Source: Trissonchulus latispiculum (Eukaryota; Nematoda; Enoplea; Enoplida; Ironidae). Taken from it: a stretch of DNA of 64,000 nt. The first letter of the stretch is position 1. Every line of letters starts with the position of its first letter. Both the position numbers and the translations under genes were made by a program. The stretch lies in assembly GCA_030248195.1 (NCBI GenBank), contig JASAND010008444.1, forward strand, positions 24,004 through 88,003, read 5' to 3'. Under the pieces are notes generated by a model, which ran no database searches, was not told the DNA's origin, and was given only the letters and a program-made list of their open reading frames with translations. Positions 43,460 to 55,163 of this stretch are shown one piece after another.

Positions 43460-46400
43460 GCAGAATCTGAAGGATTTAAAACCATAGTTCCTGTAATCGC
43501 TCGTTGTAGAGTGCGTAACTGCACTATCATCATTAAGAAGAAGAGTACTAAGCCACTAGAAGGCCTCTCTTCATTGCATTGTGTAGCGGTACTCCGACGA
43601 CAATTTGTTTTGAAGGTTTCCCCGTTTGGTAAAGGACGGCATTGCCAAAAACAAATCAAATTTCAGAATCCCCTATCCCGTTTTTCCCGTTTGGGAGATG
43701 GTCTAGCAAAGAGGGTTACCCTACGGTAGCTTCAGCTTAGTTCCAAAAAAGGACCACCCTGTCAAGGGGGTTGCCAAAAGTTGTCCCCGTTTGGGGGGGT
43801 CGCCAATTGGGTTCAGCCAAATTTAACTTGTCTTAGCGCGGCGATATATTAGGTATGTTCAGTCTCTATAATCAACTATATAATCTGTATTCCTCTAATC
43901 TTTCTCCAAAGTTACAGAATTCCTAGAAAATCTACTTTATCTGCATTGTCTAAGGATGCAAGGAAACACTAAAACATAATCTTTAGGTGACATTTAACCA
44001 CACGATTTCATTATAATATCATAATCTCTTATCTTAAGCTCAACGCTTGTGATATGACTCTGTCTAGCGTACCAGGTAAATTATGAGAGTCTAGAAAGCT
44101 TACAGCCTTTATGAGCCAATTTATCCAGTTGACGCCTCTAGACTGAAGTTATCTGTAAAAGGCAATCACCGAGATCTCTCAGAGTTTCTAAGTTCAACTT
44201 AAGGTTGACTCTGAAGGGGGGAAGTCGCTCTGTCTGCCTGTCTAGAAGCCAGACGACTAAAAAATAAGCCCTACTGTCTTGAGACAGGGCAGAAAAGCCG
44301 GCTTTTACCTAATGTTGCCAAGTCTGCTTGTCTAGTCTTGCCTATGTCACACTTTTTATGGGACTCCGGGACAGAGACAAGACTGTGTCTAGATTTTTTG
44401 CCCCCTTCAGAAAAATATTGTGTCTGGACATAAAAACAAAATGTAGCGCCGCGCCGAGTCTGATTGAAAATGTTCGCAGACAAATGAGATGAGATAGTAC
44501 GTAAGTAGATACAATTTGCAGCTTCTTGAACCCCCCTAAACCGTCTAGACTCCCAGACTTTCCGGCCAGAGAATTAAGGGGGGAGGGTTTGAAAAATTAG
44601 CTATGAACTTGTTTTTTAACCCCTAGACCTCTTCTGACGCAAAATTTCCTATTTTCACTTCTGTTTGTCAGAGTCAGCCGCAAAGCTCGATTCTTGCAGC
44701 TGTTCAGTTCAGCTGAAAAAAGTGAATTAAATTAGGGAAAGATTGCGGAAAAAAGATTGCTTTTGGCTAGACTGAAATTATGACAGTTGAATTGAAATAG
44801 TTTTTCACCATTAACCGGAAGATAATTGGTGGAACGGTGTCGAAAAAAATTAAAAAACAAAACGTTTCTGTTATTTGATTAACTATTCTGAAATAGCATT
44901 TGACAACTTGATAACCGACCAAAAAATTTCAGCAATATGAATGCTTAAATGAGTTTTCATAAAGAAACAACTGATGAAACGAAAAGATTTTTTGTTAAGC
45001 TTGCTACAGAGGAAAAGTAAACACCAATGCATTTATGTTTGTTATGTCGAGATATTGGCCAACGGCCAATTGTTCTGTCATTTTCGACATTCTCAAATAC
45101 AATGCTGTTCATGTGTTACATATGTCGTAGTCAGAAACTGTTTCAACCCAGTTTTAAAAAATCTAAGTCGAGCACTTTCGGTTAATTTATAATTTGAATT
45201 TATTTTTTTCAAATACTATATTCGTTGAAAATTTGGCACCAATTGCAGCAACTAAAAAATTAGTTAATAATTTTTAACTGCCTAGATTCTAATCGAACTT
45301 GACCCTGTACCAATCTTTCCTGATTACTGGATCATTAGATCAGTCCCGTAGATTTTTCTCACTGAAATTTTCACCATCCCCATGTTTAACAGACCTCGAC
45401 TTTGAGGTAGCTGGAATAACTCAACACCTGTAAGAGGTCTGACTTTAAATAGTTAAACAGCTAAAGTATTCTGCTTGACCGAAGAATACGTAAAAAATGA
45501 GCTGTCTGTAAATAATGTCGTAAATAATCTCGTAAATAATGTCTTAAAAACTTAAAATAATGTCGTAAATAATCTCGTAAATAATGTCTTAAAAACCAAA
45601 AATGGCACCGCCACAGCCATAACGATTAAATCATTAAGCATCATGACTAAAATACCTTAAACTTGTGATGCTTACTTTAAATTGAAGCTTAATTACATAA
45701 ACTTAAACTGTGTAAACTAAGTAAACTGTAAAAGCAAGTTGAAACGGAAGTCTAGGTACTTTTCATTGTTTCCTACAGTACTCTTCATGACGAATTTTCA
45801 CAAGCAACTAGCAAATATATACGGTATGTTCAGCATACTGTTTTAGAGCTCATTTTGATTAGCTCAGAGATCGACTTGCTTTACCTATAAAACTGAAGCT
45901 TAAAAAATCCAGGCTCAGCTTGTCAGTAAGAGTCAGTTAAAATTAAGAATATATTATCTGCATTAAAAAGTGACAATAAAGCAACAGAACCTCTTTGATT
46001 TGATTGACAGTTCTACAGTAACTCTTCTACCTACACGTTATGACACACGAATCTTGCATTTAGCTCAAAGGCTCACTAATCTCTCATTGTAATAACAATT
46101 TTTCGTTTCTGGTTGACTGAACACAAAAACCATCTGCCTACCCTCAGCGCTTGTCTAAAAAATTAAGTCAAAGCTATGAGTTCACCATTAGCAAAATTAA
46201 TACTGTTAGGTAGGTACCAGTCTTTTTTCGTCCCTCAATATATGATATATTTTTCCTGATGTTTGACTATATGTTTCAATGCAATAATGATAGCATGCGT
46301 ATGTTATATATTAGATTTAACTTATATCATAGCTAACTTGTTAACCTAATATCAACTGCAGAAATCACTTATAACAAAAATAAAGTTCTGGAACAATCCA

Positions 46401-47490
46401 GTTACATGGATGGGGGAAGCAACCTTTGAAAACTAAAACCTACAAGAGTACATAATGATAAGAGTATGTCGTATAGTTACGTTAAAGCAGGTATACCTAG
46501 GTGTACGCGTGCTATCGAAGCTAAAACAAACGTGCTGGCATCCCGCCTCGGCAAAGCTGACCCTAGGAACCAGGACATCCCGCATATTAGCACCATGTCA
46601 AAACAGGAACACGATCAGTTACAACATACTAAAGCTTGAAAACATGCAGTTTATATGTTGTGTAGTTTATATGTTATGTACATAGTTTATATTTGTTTCG
46701 GGCTTAATGCTTTCTATTAGAATACCGAAAAATGGTGATTTTCTAGTCCCCGACTCAAGCAGACGCGTGTCGACATGCGTCTGTAAGCGTGAATCCGCTA
46801 GAGTTTCTTTAACTACTTACTAAAACGACATGTTACATTCCGAGGCGTCGATGTGCGTCTCTATGCGTTAGCGACTATGAAGGCACCTTTAGCTTTGTTC
46901 CTGTTATCGGCAGGAGCCATTAGACAAAAGAGAAACATGTCTTGTGGTATACTCTTGTTATTATGAGTTGCGACTTTTCATTGGTACACTCAGACAGTTT
47001 AAGTTGCAAATTTAGTATATACGTATGTACGTAATTGAATTATAGACTTACTGTAGTGCAAAAATGTGGATCTAACCGAAAACAGCACCAAAAAACAATG
47101 CAACAGTCCTTGATTATCAAGTCTGGAAGAAACATAAAAAGCTACCTTGGTGCCACTTAAGCGAAATATCAGAGCCGGTTTTGAGCTGAGCAATAAAATA
47201 CCTCAAATGTGGTACAGACGAAAAGCATAGTTATCCTCGATTTTTACCAAACAATAATTCTGTGACTGGTTTTTATGCAGACATTCAAGCTGTTACCCCA
47301 TTAATCCCAATCTTGTTTCTATCAAACATTGCTGGAATGCAACAATATCAAAAATTCCTCAAAACTACCTCAAAATCTGTCATGTATTTTTGCGACTGAA
47401 GTCATTGTAATACAAAATAAAGGAATTCCATCAGATCCAATAAAATGTATGTAAAGCTTAATCTAATGTTCTAGCACCAAGTAGCAAAAA
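43460..47490. other. No supported gene; minor repeats
   Basis: Mostly AT-rich. Contains an inverted pair TCTGAAGGGGG / CCCCCTTCAGA (44211-44412) and a two-copy tandem AATAATGTCGTAAATAATCT (45512-45595). An open frame at 44974-45192 (plus) starts with a true ATG and is Cys-containing, but nothing identifies it. I could not resolve splice-supported exons here. Confidence 0.35.
45512..45595. repeat. Two-copy tandem repeat
   Basis: TAAATAATGTCGTAAATAAT..GTCTTAAAAAC occurs twice, the units being about 45 bases apart. Confidence 0.85.
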
Positions 47491-47498
47491 GGAACATA

Positions 47499-49526
47499 AT
47501 GTATTCGCTCAACGGTCAGCATTTATATTCCTCATATAATGCATATCCTATCATATCCTATCATATCCTATCCTATCATATCCTACCAACTATTAAATCA
47601 CATAAGCGTCAAAAACGCCTTCATAGACTGTTTAGAAAAAGGCCTACTTTAGCAAATAAAACAAAGTGGGAGACTGCAGCAAGATACTCACGTGGTTTGA
47701 AACGTAAAGATCTTTATAATTTTGAAGCTAAAATTTTGCAATCAAAGAACGAAAAGAAATTCTGGTCGTATGTTAAATCAAGTCTGTCGCCAAAATTAGA
47801 AATTCCCGTTATTAAGAGGGATGATTCTAGTATAATTGTTGAGGATGATGCTAAAGCTAACGCGTTTAATGACTATTTTGCTTCAGTATATTCTGTTGAT
47901 GATAGTGTAAATATTAACTTTGCTCCGCGTACTCACGAGAGCCTTAGCAACTGTAACTTTAGCAGTGCAAATGTTTTACGCCATCTTCAAAAAATGAAAC
48001 CAAAGTTTAGTTGTGGACCGGATGGCATTCCGCAATGGTTTTTAATTACGTTTGCTGAATTTGTAGCATATCCCCTTTCTCAAATTTTCCAATGTTCTTT
48101 TGAAACGTCTACTTTGCCAGATGAATGGAAATTGGCTAAATTGACACCGGTGTTCAAAAAAGGTGTTAAACATAATTTAAAAAATTACCGTCCTATTAGC
48201 TTGCTTTGTTCCAGTGCTAAAACTATGGAATCTATAGTTGATGAAACTTTCATGGAATTTATCGAATCCCACAAGTTAATCTCTAGTAGCCAACACGGCT
48301 TTAGATCAAAAAGATCTACTATAAGTCAGTTGTTGCAAACCCTTAATGACTGGACAAAAGCTTTAGATAGTATGAAGTGGTTAGACGTTCTATATCTGGA
48401 CATTGCTAAAGCTTTTGACTCAGTATCGCATTCTATTTTGTTAAAAAAATTGCAAGGCTACGGTATTCGAGGTAAAATGTATAAGTGGTTTCAAAATTAC
48501 TTGTTAAATCGGAAGCAGTATGTGCAGATAGGTAACTCTCAATCTGAAATTACAAGTGTAACTTCCGGAGTTCCGCAAGGCAGTATACTTGGGCCTCATC
48601 TTTTCTTGATTTTTATGAATGATATTGAAGATTGTCTTCAATATATGGTTGCAAAAATTTTTGCAGATGATTCAAAATTTTATCTAGTTCGAAATTCTAC
48701 ACAAAACTGGATTCAATGTCAGGCTGACATAGACAGCATCGCTGAATGGAGTACCGAAAATAAGTTAAAAGTTGCTTTTGAAAAGTGTAATATGTTATAC
48801 CTAGGGCATGGAAACGATTGTAACTCTTACTGGTTTAATGGTCATCTTATAAATAGTATGAGTGAGGTTAGAGACTTAGGAATAATTATGTCCAATAATC
48901 TCAAATTTTCTAATCATATTGCATGTATTGCTAAAATTGGGTTCAAAATGGTAAATCTGATTTACAGGAATTTTCATTGTAGATCCATTCCTTTTCTAGT
49001 TAAACTATATATCGCTTTTGTTAGGTCTAAATTAGAATACGGTAGTGAAATATGGAATCCTTATTTGAATAAGGATATTTATATGCTTGAACGGGTTCAA
49101 AAATTGTTCACCAGGCGTTTGCCTGGGTTAAGGAATCTAAGTTATGAGCAGCGTCTTATTCACTTAAAGTTACCTACGCTTGAAACTAGACGAATACATA
49201 AGGATTTGATTTTAGTATACAAAATATTTAATAATTTAGTGGATCTAAGATTTGATGAATTTTTCAGTATATGCAATGTACCAGGAACCAGGGGTCACCC
49301 GCTCAAACTACAAACTACGTATGCTCGATTAGACATAAGAAAAAACTTTTTCAATTCGAGAGTTGTTAAATTTTGGAACTGCTTGCCTGCGGAAATTGCT
49401 TTGAGTCCATCCTTATACAGTTTTAAAAGAAATATAGCCTTAATTGAATTCTCTGTCGAATCAGGTGGTCGGCTATCAGTAGTCGACAATCGGCCCAACT
49501 CGACCATCGTTGGTCAACCTTGTTAG
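47499..49526 (+). CDS. Non-LTR retrotransposon reverse transcriptase (CR1/Jockey-type ORF2, N-terminally truncated)
   Basis: A 675-codon frame. Residues from about 35 resemble the linker that follows the endonuclease in CR1/Jockey-like ORF2 proteins. The reverse transcriptase runs from about residue 200 to 470: SCGPDGIPQ, FKKGVKHNLKNYRPISLL, motif A YLDIAKAFDSVSH (Asp at 301), motif B SGVPQGSILGPHLF and the catalytic FADD at 388-391. The C-terminal part has LEYGSEIWNP and LYSFKRNIA, common tails of this group. It copies element RNA at the nicked target. The apurinic-type endonuclease is absent and the N-terminus reads through a microsatellite, so this is a truncated copy, although the frame is intact and thus probably recent. 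Confidence 0.95.
   Translation: MYSLNGQHLYSSYNAYPIISYHILSYHILPTIKSHKRQKRLHRLFRKRPTLANKTKWETAARYSRGLKRKDLYNFEAKILQSKNEKKFWSYVKSSLSPKLEIPVIKRDDSSIIVEDDAKANAFNDYFASVYSVDDSVNINFAPRTHESLSNCNFSSANVLRHLQKMKPKFSCGPDGIPQWFLITFAEFVAYPLSQIFQCSFETSTLPDEWKLAKLTPVFKKGVKHNLKNYRPISLLCSSAKTMESIVDETFMEFIESHKLISSSQHGFRSKRSTISQLLQTLNDWTKALDSMKWLDVLYLDIAKAFDSVSHSILLKKLQGYGIRGKMYKWFQNYLLNRKQYVQIGNSQSEITSVTSGVPQGSILGPHLFLIFMNDIEDCLQYMVAKIFADDSKFYLVRNSTQNWIQCQADIDSIAEWSTENKLKVAFEKCNMLYLGHGNDCNSYWFNGHLINSMSEVRDLGIIMSNNLKFSNHIACIAKIGFKMVNLIYRNFHCRSIPFLVKLYIAFVRSKLEYGSEIWNPYLNKDIYMLERVQKLFTRRLPGLRNLSYEQRLIHLKLPTLETRRIHKDLILVYKIFNNLVDLRFDEFFSICNVPGTRGHPLKLQTTYARLDIRKNFFNSRVVKFWNCLPAEIALSPSLYSFKRNIALIEFSVESGGRLSVVDNRPNSTIVGQPC
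47540..47585. repeat. CATATCCTAT microsatellite
   Basis: Interrupted tandem ATCCTATCAT units directly before the reverse transcriptase homology. They supply the first residues (ISYHILSYHI) of the long frame, which are therefore unlikely to be retrotransposon protein. Confidence 0.85.
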
Positions 49527-49650
49527 TTGTCTCTTGTATTCGTGGAGAAATGTAACCTTGACTTTTGTTTTAAATGTTTACAAGTTTACGTGAATTAATC
49601 GTATGTATTAATGGTATTCTGTTGACTGGCATTAAATTACTACTACTAAA
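47586..49650 (+). mobile_element. 5'-truncated non-LTR retrotransposon copy
   Basis: Includes the reverse transcriptase frame and a short 3' region ending in ATTAAATTACTACTACTA, a short-repeat tail typical of CR1/Jockey-like elements. Immediately after it lies a copy of dispersed repeat R4 (AGAGTACATAATAACC..). The 5' edge is estimated from where protein similarity starts; no target duplication was verified. Confidence 0.7.
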
Positions 49651-49710
49651 AAAGAGTACATAATAACCAAGAGTGTGGCAAGACTGATCATGACGACATG
49701 ATCTGCGAAA
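49651..49710 (+). repeat. Dispersed repeat R4, copy 3
   Basis: AGAGTACATAATAACCAAGAGTGTGGCAAG followed by GACATGATCTGC, matching 30435-30500. It abuts the retrotransposon tail. Confidence 0.7.
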
Positions 49711-49954
49711 CAGAGGCGGATCTTTCACTACCGAGTACCCAATGATCATACGAGTGTGTTTGGGGACGATAGAACTCAACCTCCACCCCAAAACCGGTCT
49801 TTTCCATGTTTTTGTAAATGAATGTTAAGAGTTGTTTAGAAATTCCAGGTTCTATCAATACATTATCTCACCCGGGCACGGGCAAGTAAGAACTTAGCAT
49901 TATTTGGAATGGTATTATTGGGAAATGGTAAATATAATAAACACTACAGAAGGG

Positions 49955-49962
49955 TATATATA
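49955..49962 (+). promoter_or_regulatory. TATA-box-like run
   Basis: TATATATA, 77 bases before the ATG of the putative first exon at 50039. TATA runs are common in AT-rich DNA, so support is weak. Confidence 0.2.
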
Positions 49963-50038
49963 TGATAACTGAATTTCATAAATAAAGATCGACTTTAGCT
50001 TTAGCAAAATCTAAATCTTGTGAGGGACCTCCTCTAGA

Positions 50039-50094
50039 ATGGACGTGGAAGAACTCGGTCCTAGCGACAAGACAACGGCAGTCCCCAAGTCCGG
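50039..50094 (+). CDS. Possible first coding exon, unknown gene
   Basis: ATG followed by DVEELGPSDKTTAVPKS and a good donor CCGG|GTAAAT, which precedes the in-frame TAA made by intron sequence. Composition is GC-richer than the surroundings. The exon ends in phase 2. No downstream partner with matching phase was found: a coding-like stretch at about 50927-51016 (PKPGVTTRMLTTFVEWGF, plus) is in phase 0, and that region is equally open on the minus strand. Confidence 0.3.
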
Positions 50095-50099
50095 GTAAA

Positions 50100-51280
50100 T
50101 CACCCAAGTCAACTCTGAGGAACACTCTTCCTACAGTCTTAATAATAGTCTTGAGCTACAGATACAGCAGCCTTAAAATAACTACATCCGTTAGCACGAA
50201 TGTCAGCTCACTGATACGCTGACAAGCCTAAGGACTACGGTAGATTACGGTTATTTCAATAAAATTATGCAAAACTACCAAAACTAAAACTAGAGCCTAC
50301 TAAAGTGTAAATAAATACTGATTGCTAGCGTTTTGGCGAAAATTGTGCACGGCGAACATTTTTCGGTTCAATCACACAAAAAAGCTGAGCCAGTGAAATT
50401 TTTTTGAAAAATAAAAAACCACTGTCTCAGAAAACACAGTAGTCATTTCTATGGGCCCAGTAAATTGTTAGTAACAATTATTTTCACAAAAAATGAGAAA
50501 AAATCATTTCCTCAATTCTGTTTTTTTAAAATTTCCTGGACAACCCTAACGTTTGCCATAAAAAATGTAGCAAAAACCTGTTCAGTTGAAGGGGGAAAAC
50601 ATGGCAGATGCCCAAACGCATACATCAAACCTACCCCCATTTCAGTCAAAACAATTTCCCTATAGAGCCCTAAAAATTCTAACAACTTCTAGCTATTTTC
50701 CCAAAATAAAATTCTTTCCTGCCCGCCTCTGCTGGAAATTGGCTGCTGGTGCTGGAAACTGCTGATTGAAATGCACTTGGTTTCTAACACGACAAATTGG
50801 ATCCTCTTTAACTGTATTGAACCATTTCTGTCAATAACATTTGAAGTTCAAAGCTTCCAAACTGATTTGGAGTGGGAATACATTTACAGCTAGTGTTCCG
50901 CTTTAATGCAGTGTTTTTGTAAGATTCACAGCCGAAGCCAGGAGTGACAACTAGAATGCTGACTACCTTTGTGGAATGGGGATTTGCCCCAGGAATTACG
51001 CCAGAACACAACATCCTGTAACCTTCGAACCTTATAGTAGTACCCAAGATTTACCAATCAATTAAGGATGAACAGCTGGGTTGACTAGAGCCCACGTTGA
51101 ACCCATATATGCTCAGTCCCTTGCTCAAGAAAGCACTGAAAGCGTTGTGGCAACGGGATTCGAAGTCGGACGTCTTAGATACAGAGAGATTTGCATTTAG
51201 GTGGTTTCTAGGTGTTTATGTATCCCGTATTTATGTCATGTATGGAAGCTTCAAGCAAGTATAAACGTTTATGTATTGAA
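50100..51280. other. No resolved gene; ambiguous open frames
   Basis: 50808-51047 is open on the minus strand (79 codons) and partly on the plus strand with plausible composition in both, so strand cannot be decided. Nothing else is supportable. Confidence 0.3.
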
Positions 51281-51288
51281 CTGTATAC

Positions 51289-52477
51289 TAGTGATGTGGA
51301 TCGGATCGGTAAAATCGATCCGATCCGCGATCCGGAGGTCGGATCGGATCGGATCGGATCGGATCGGTAGGCCTGCTGGATCGGTCCGGATCGGATCGCT
51401 TGAGTCAGGCGGATCGGCGATCCGACTTGTTACCCAACATCACATAAAATTAAACCGTACCCAACGCATATTTGTGACTGAATTTGACTTCGATCACTGC
51501 ATTGTTTGCTGCTTACGTTGTTAGTCCAATATTTTCCTTCTACCAACCAAACTTGTTTTTGGCTTTGAGTCTCTCAAGCTTAGCATTCAGTAGGTAACAA
51601 CTTATTCAGGAATGTAATACTTTTACATACTATATATAATATTATGCAATGCATCTGGCATCTGGCATCAAAGCGCAGCAGTAAGACCCGCTGTTAGTAT
51701 GCTGCTATGAAAACTGAATTAATGAAACGAATGAATGAATTAAGTAAATTATGTAATGAATCAATGCACAATTCTCTGCAATTAATGTTGCTTAGTGTTG
51801 TCAGAATTTCGGAGTGAAGTTTTGTGGTTGAACCCGTTGTGGCTTTATTCCAAAACCCGAAGGAGTTAAACTCAGTGTTCATACAAAATTTACTTCCCGC
51901 AATGTTTTTAAAAGCTTTTAGTCTGTTTTCGCTGTACAAGCTTCAGATTCAGTTTCCGAGAAAAAATGTGAGTTTGATCGGCGATCCAAAAAATTACAAC
52001 TTCAATTTCGGTGTCTAGAACATCAAGTTAATAAATTTACTTCAAATTGGAATTAAATATAAAAATTGTGGTTTTAACTGATATGTTAAATTCGTATTGT
52101 CTTAAATTGGTAATATTAAATTTGCATGTTGGTAAGCAGGCCGCGATCATCATCGGCCTCACTATTTTGAGTAATTTTACTTCTTTTGCTTAATCTATAC
52201 AATTTAAACAATTGCACTTTAGTATTTCGGAATGATAAAATGAAGAAATTTTAGTGAAACTAGTGTGTAAAAGTAAGATATGTTTGACAAGGCAAAAACC
52301 TACTTTAAATCTAGTTCCATTTAGCTTTTTGAAGAAATCATTTCGGATCGCCGGATCGGATCGGATCGACCGATCCAGGACCTGGATTGGATCGGATCGG
52401 ATCGGATCGATGAATAATTTTGCTGGATCGGATCGGTTAAATTTTCAGCTGCCGATCCGATCCGATCCACATCACTA
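51289..52477. mobile_element. hAT-like MITE with GGATC arrays, 1189 bp, TSD CTGTATAC
   Basis: The ends TAGTGATGTGGATCGGATCG and CGATCCACATCACTA-type inverse are flanked by perfect octamers CTGTATAC (51281-51288 and 52478-52485). Arrays of the pentamer GGATC fill the left 51299-51420 and, inverted, much of the right 52340-52470. The core is AT-rich with no transposase. The outer TAGTGATGT is identical to that of the 11845-12797 element, although the inner array is a different motif. Confidence 0.88.
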
Positions 52478-52489
52478 CTGTATACTAAG

Positions 52490-53270
52490 TCAATGTTACT
52501 CAGTACGATGGATAACAAATGCCAATCAACCACTACCATGCGCTACAGACACATTCATACAAGTTAGGTGCATTCAGTCGCTGACCACTCTGCCAGACTG
52601 ATACTAGTATTAGCCACTCGTTCGTCACAGATGTAACATACTGTCAGTGTTATGTGGTCTACTACTGCAGATTGGGTAAACAGTAAGATATGAACCATAG
52701 CTAATCAAAAGCTTCCAGGAGCGGGCCAGACCAGTGCTTGGCCTTTCAAAATTTATAACCTGAAGCTTAAAGTTTTAACATTTAGAGTCGCTAAATAATT
52801 TTAATTAACACTAAGGCAAGGTTCCAATGGTCAATGGTCAGTTTTTTGGATTCAAATAGTCATTATTCTCCCTGTGTAGTAGTAATTAGATCTCATGCAA
52901 TTCTGGTTTCATCGTTTAGGGTTCACTAGCTAATCACTAGATAAAACTAGCCAAGCTAGACATAACTTTTCCAGCTTGAGTGCTGGATTTTGACAGCTAC
53001 AGTTTCGAAGGGTACAGTTAGCGATACTTAAGCTTATGAATTTGACAGTGACTGGAATATCAACTTCTTTATCTACAGTTTTGACTTAAATCCATTGCAA
53101 CTGTCAAGGCAGATTAGAACTGGCACATCTGGCAATTCTGAGTTGCTGACATTTGCAATGGACAAATTATGTTAGTGCTATACCTCTGAGATCATTGCAG
53201 TTCTACAACGAATGAAAGAAAGAACGAAATAGAGATGTGTCACTACTGAAAAATCAAACAACCCGAAATA
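52490..53270. other. No supported gene
   Basis: AT-rich, with scattered short frames only. Confidence 0.4.
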
Positions 53271-53275
53271 TTTGG

Positions 53276-53346
53276 GCCTGAGGTGAGGATCGAACCCACA
53301 ACCTTCGGTTAACTACACCAACGCTCACCGATGCAGCCACTCAGGC
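53276..53346 (-). tRNA. tRNA-like gene, anticodon AGT (Thr), possibly a pseudogene
   Basis: On the minus strand a 71-base cloverleaf can be drawn. The acceptor stem GCCTGAG pairs perfectly with CTCAGGC. A short D-arm GCT/AGC encloses a GG-containing loop. The anticodon stem TTGGT/ACCGA encloses the seven-base loop GTAGTTA (anticodon AGT), and the T-arm GTGGG-TTCGATC-CTCAC is standard. A T-run follows within about 25 bases as a possible Pol III terminator. The D-stem is only three pairs, the discriminator is C and the neighbourhood is repetitive, so a tRNA-derived repeat is the alternative. Confidence 0.55.
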
Positions 53347-53349
53347 ACA

Positions 53350-54710
53350 GGCGAACCAAGCTTAAATATGAATTCGAACCCATACTGCAGTGATATTTGT
53401 AGAGGACTTTCACACCAGCCCAAAAACAGTCTGCTAATTATTAAATGTACACCACTAAGCTTAAATTAAAGCCGCAATTAAAAAATGAAAATAGCTTATT
53501 TGAAATTGTTAAAATATTTGGTTTGCTGGGATTTGAACCACAGCTTAGTCTTGTCCATTGCACGACTGAAAAAGTTTTAGACGCAAAAAACACAACCGCC
53601 ACTTTTTCTGGGAACGCAGTCAAGTTTATCCCAGACAGTTTTGACAGCTGTTTTTCGAAGGACGCGCCAAAAAACCTTCAGACAAAAAACGCAAGTTGCA
53701 ATTTTTTTACGGGCAAAAAACAGCTCAAATTGCGACGCTTTCCAGCAGACAATGTCACTGGTGGTGTGTCTGTGATGTTGCAGACGTAAACAAAGTCAAA
53801 GCCTGTCTGCACAATTTTTTGGGAGGAGGTAGTTGTTTTTGAACTCAAAATTAATGAAAAAATAAAATTAAAATGGAAGCAAGGTACACCCAACACACCA
53901 CTCCATTTATAGAATAAATCGTATTTTTACGGTTTTGGATTTTTAGGGTTTAGCTAGTTAAATCTCATTTTTGTATCGGTTCCCCTGCGTTTTTTTTCAA
54001 TCACAGTTGCAAACACATACAGTCTGACATAAAAGTGAAGGTTTCGGTTATACGTACAGAACTATCAGTTAGTTAAACGACAACTGTTAGAAAACAGATA
54101 CATAAAAAACAGCTAGACAGCTTTTTGCGCAGCGGACGCAGACGCATAATTTTCACATGAAATATGTATTTAAATGGTCTGGTGTGGTCCTAGTGAAAAT
54201 AGTGATTAAAGGAGAGTTTTTCCAAAAATGCTAAAAACCACCGGAATTGCCATCAAAAAGTACGTAGCTCGGGTGCAAATTGTCCAAGGCTGATCTAGCT
54301 GCCAAAATCAAAAGGATAGATGAACGTTAATTAATAATTAATAATTTAGTAGATCAAGATAATAATTAGATAAATTCAATAAATTTATATTTATTTATTT
54401 TTATTAAATTTAGTGGTTTCCAACAGTTAATGTAAAAAGAATCCAGCTTCTGTTTTTTTTGTTCACTGTCCTAAACATGATACTCTAAATTAAGTTGACA
54501 ACACTGATCGTTACATTAGCTAAAGAGAGTGACCAATCGCACAATTAGTTTAATGGGTTTAATAAATTTTTTATTAATTTAGTTTAATTTAATAGATTCA
54601 ATTAATTTTATTAATTTAATTTCGGAAGTAACTTCAATCACTTGCTCTAAAACAACAACATATCAGGAAGGGAAGAACCTAACTTTAGTTTTTGTTTTTT
54701 TGCATTACAT
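53350..54710. other. No supported gene
   Basis: An open frame at 53445-53789 (plus, 114 codons) reads partly coding-like (KIFGLLGFEPQLSLVHCTT), but has no motif. A short frame at 54228 (MLKTTGIAIKKY) ends at a donor-like AAGTAC|GTAGCT; unproven. Confidence 0.35.
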
Positions 54711-54712
54711 AG

Positions 54713-54851
54713 GCATCACAATGTGATAATCAGCACCAGAAGGTGGGTGCAAACTCAAAGGGCCAAGGAAAACGGGTTCCATAACGTAGGTCAAAACAAC
54801 TCAACCACGTTGCCAGAAGGAGTCCCAAAGCCTAAAGAAGGCTATGTATAA
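54713..54851 (+). CDS. Exon of an unrecognised gene (plus strand)
   Basis: After a strong acceptor (TTTTTTTGCATTACATAG) one base is followed by 46 codons to a TAA: HHNVIISTRRWVQTQRAKEN, then GFHNVGQNNSTTLPEGVPKP. The end may instead be a TAT|GTATAA donor. A second frame (ASQCDNQHQKVGANSKGQG) is open for half the length, so the frame is not certain. Basic and polar, with no known motif. Confidence 0.4.
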
Positions 54852-54954
54852 TTCTATTTTTATTTACCTGCCTCATAAAAGATTTGATTGAGCACGATTC
54901 CCGTTAAACGCAGATTTGAAAACTATTAAATTTACAAATAGATTAAAAGACTAA

Positions 54955-54972
54955 AATGGTCAAAAAGCCTCA
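54955..54972 (+). CDS. Possible mini first exon (MVKKPQ)
   Basis: ATG GTC AAA AAG CCT CAG ends exactly at a consensus donor CAG|GTAAAG, phase 0. It joins in phase to the frame starting KAYVANVKLH at 55503, giving a possible protein of about 56 residues. Very short exons are easily met by chance. Confidence 0.25.
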
Positions 54973-55163
54973 GGTAAAGATCACATTTTTTAGTTATAAT
55001 GCTCACAATACATATCTACCGTAGTCAAAATCCTAAACTCACCACATTGCAAGGCACAGCATTCAAATATTCAGATAATAATGTTTTCTTCAACAAAACA
55101 TTCCCTAAAAAACTACAATAATAACAGTTTTCTGTACAGGTTCGTTCCTTACGGCTTTTTCAG

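Noticed and set aside
43050..43729. Several 91-110 codon frames on both strands
   Set aside because: They fall in SINE-like repeat R3 and its insertion, with no domain or splice support.
44211..44412. Inverted TCTGAAGGGGG / CCCCCTTCAGA pair as a MITE
   Set aside because: The inverted match is only about 11 bases and no target duplication could be found.
51201..51524. Frame with RIGSDRIG repeats
   Set aside because: Translation of the GGATC array of a hAT-like MITE.
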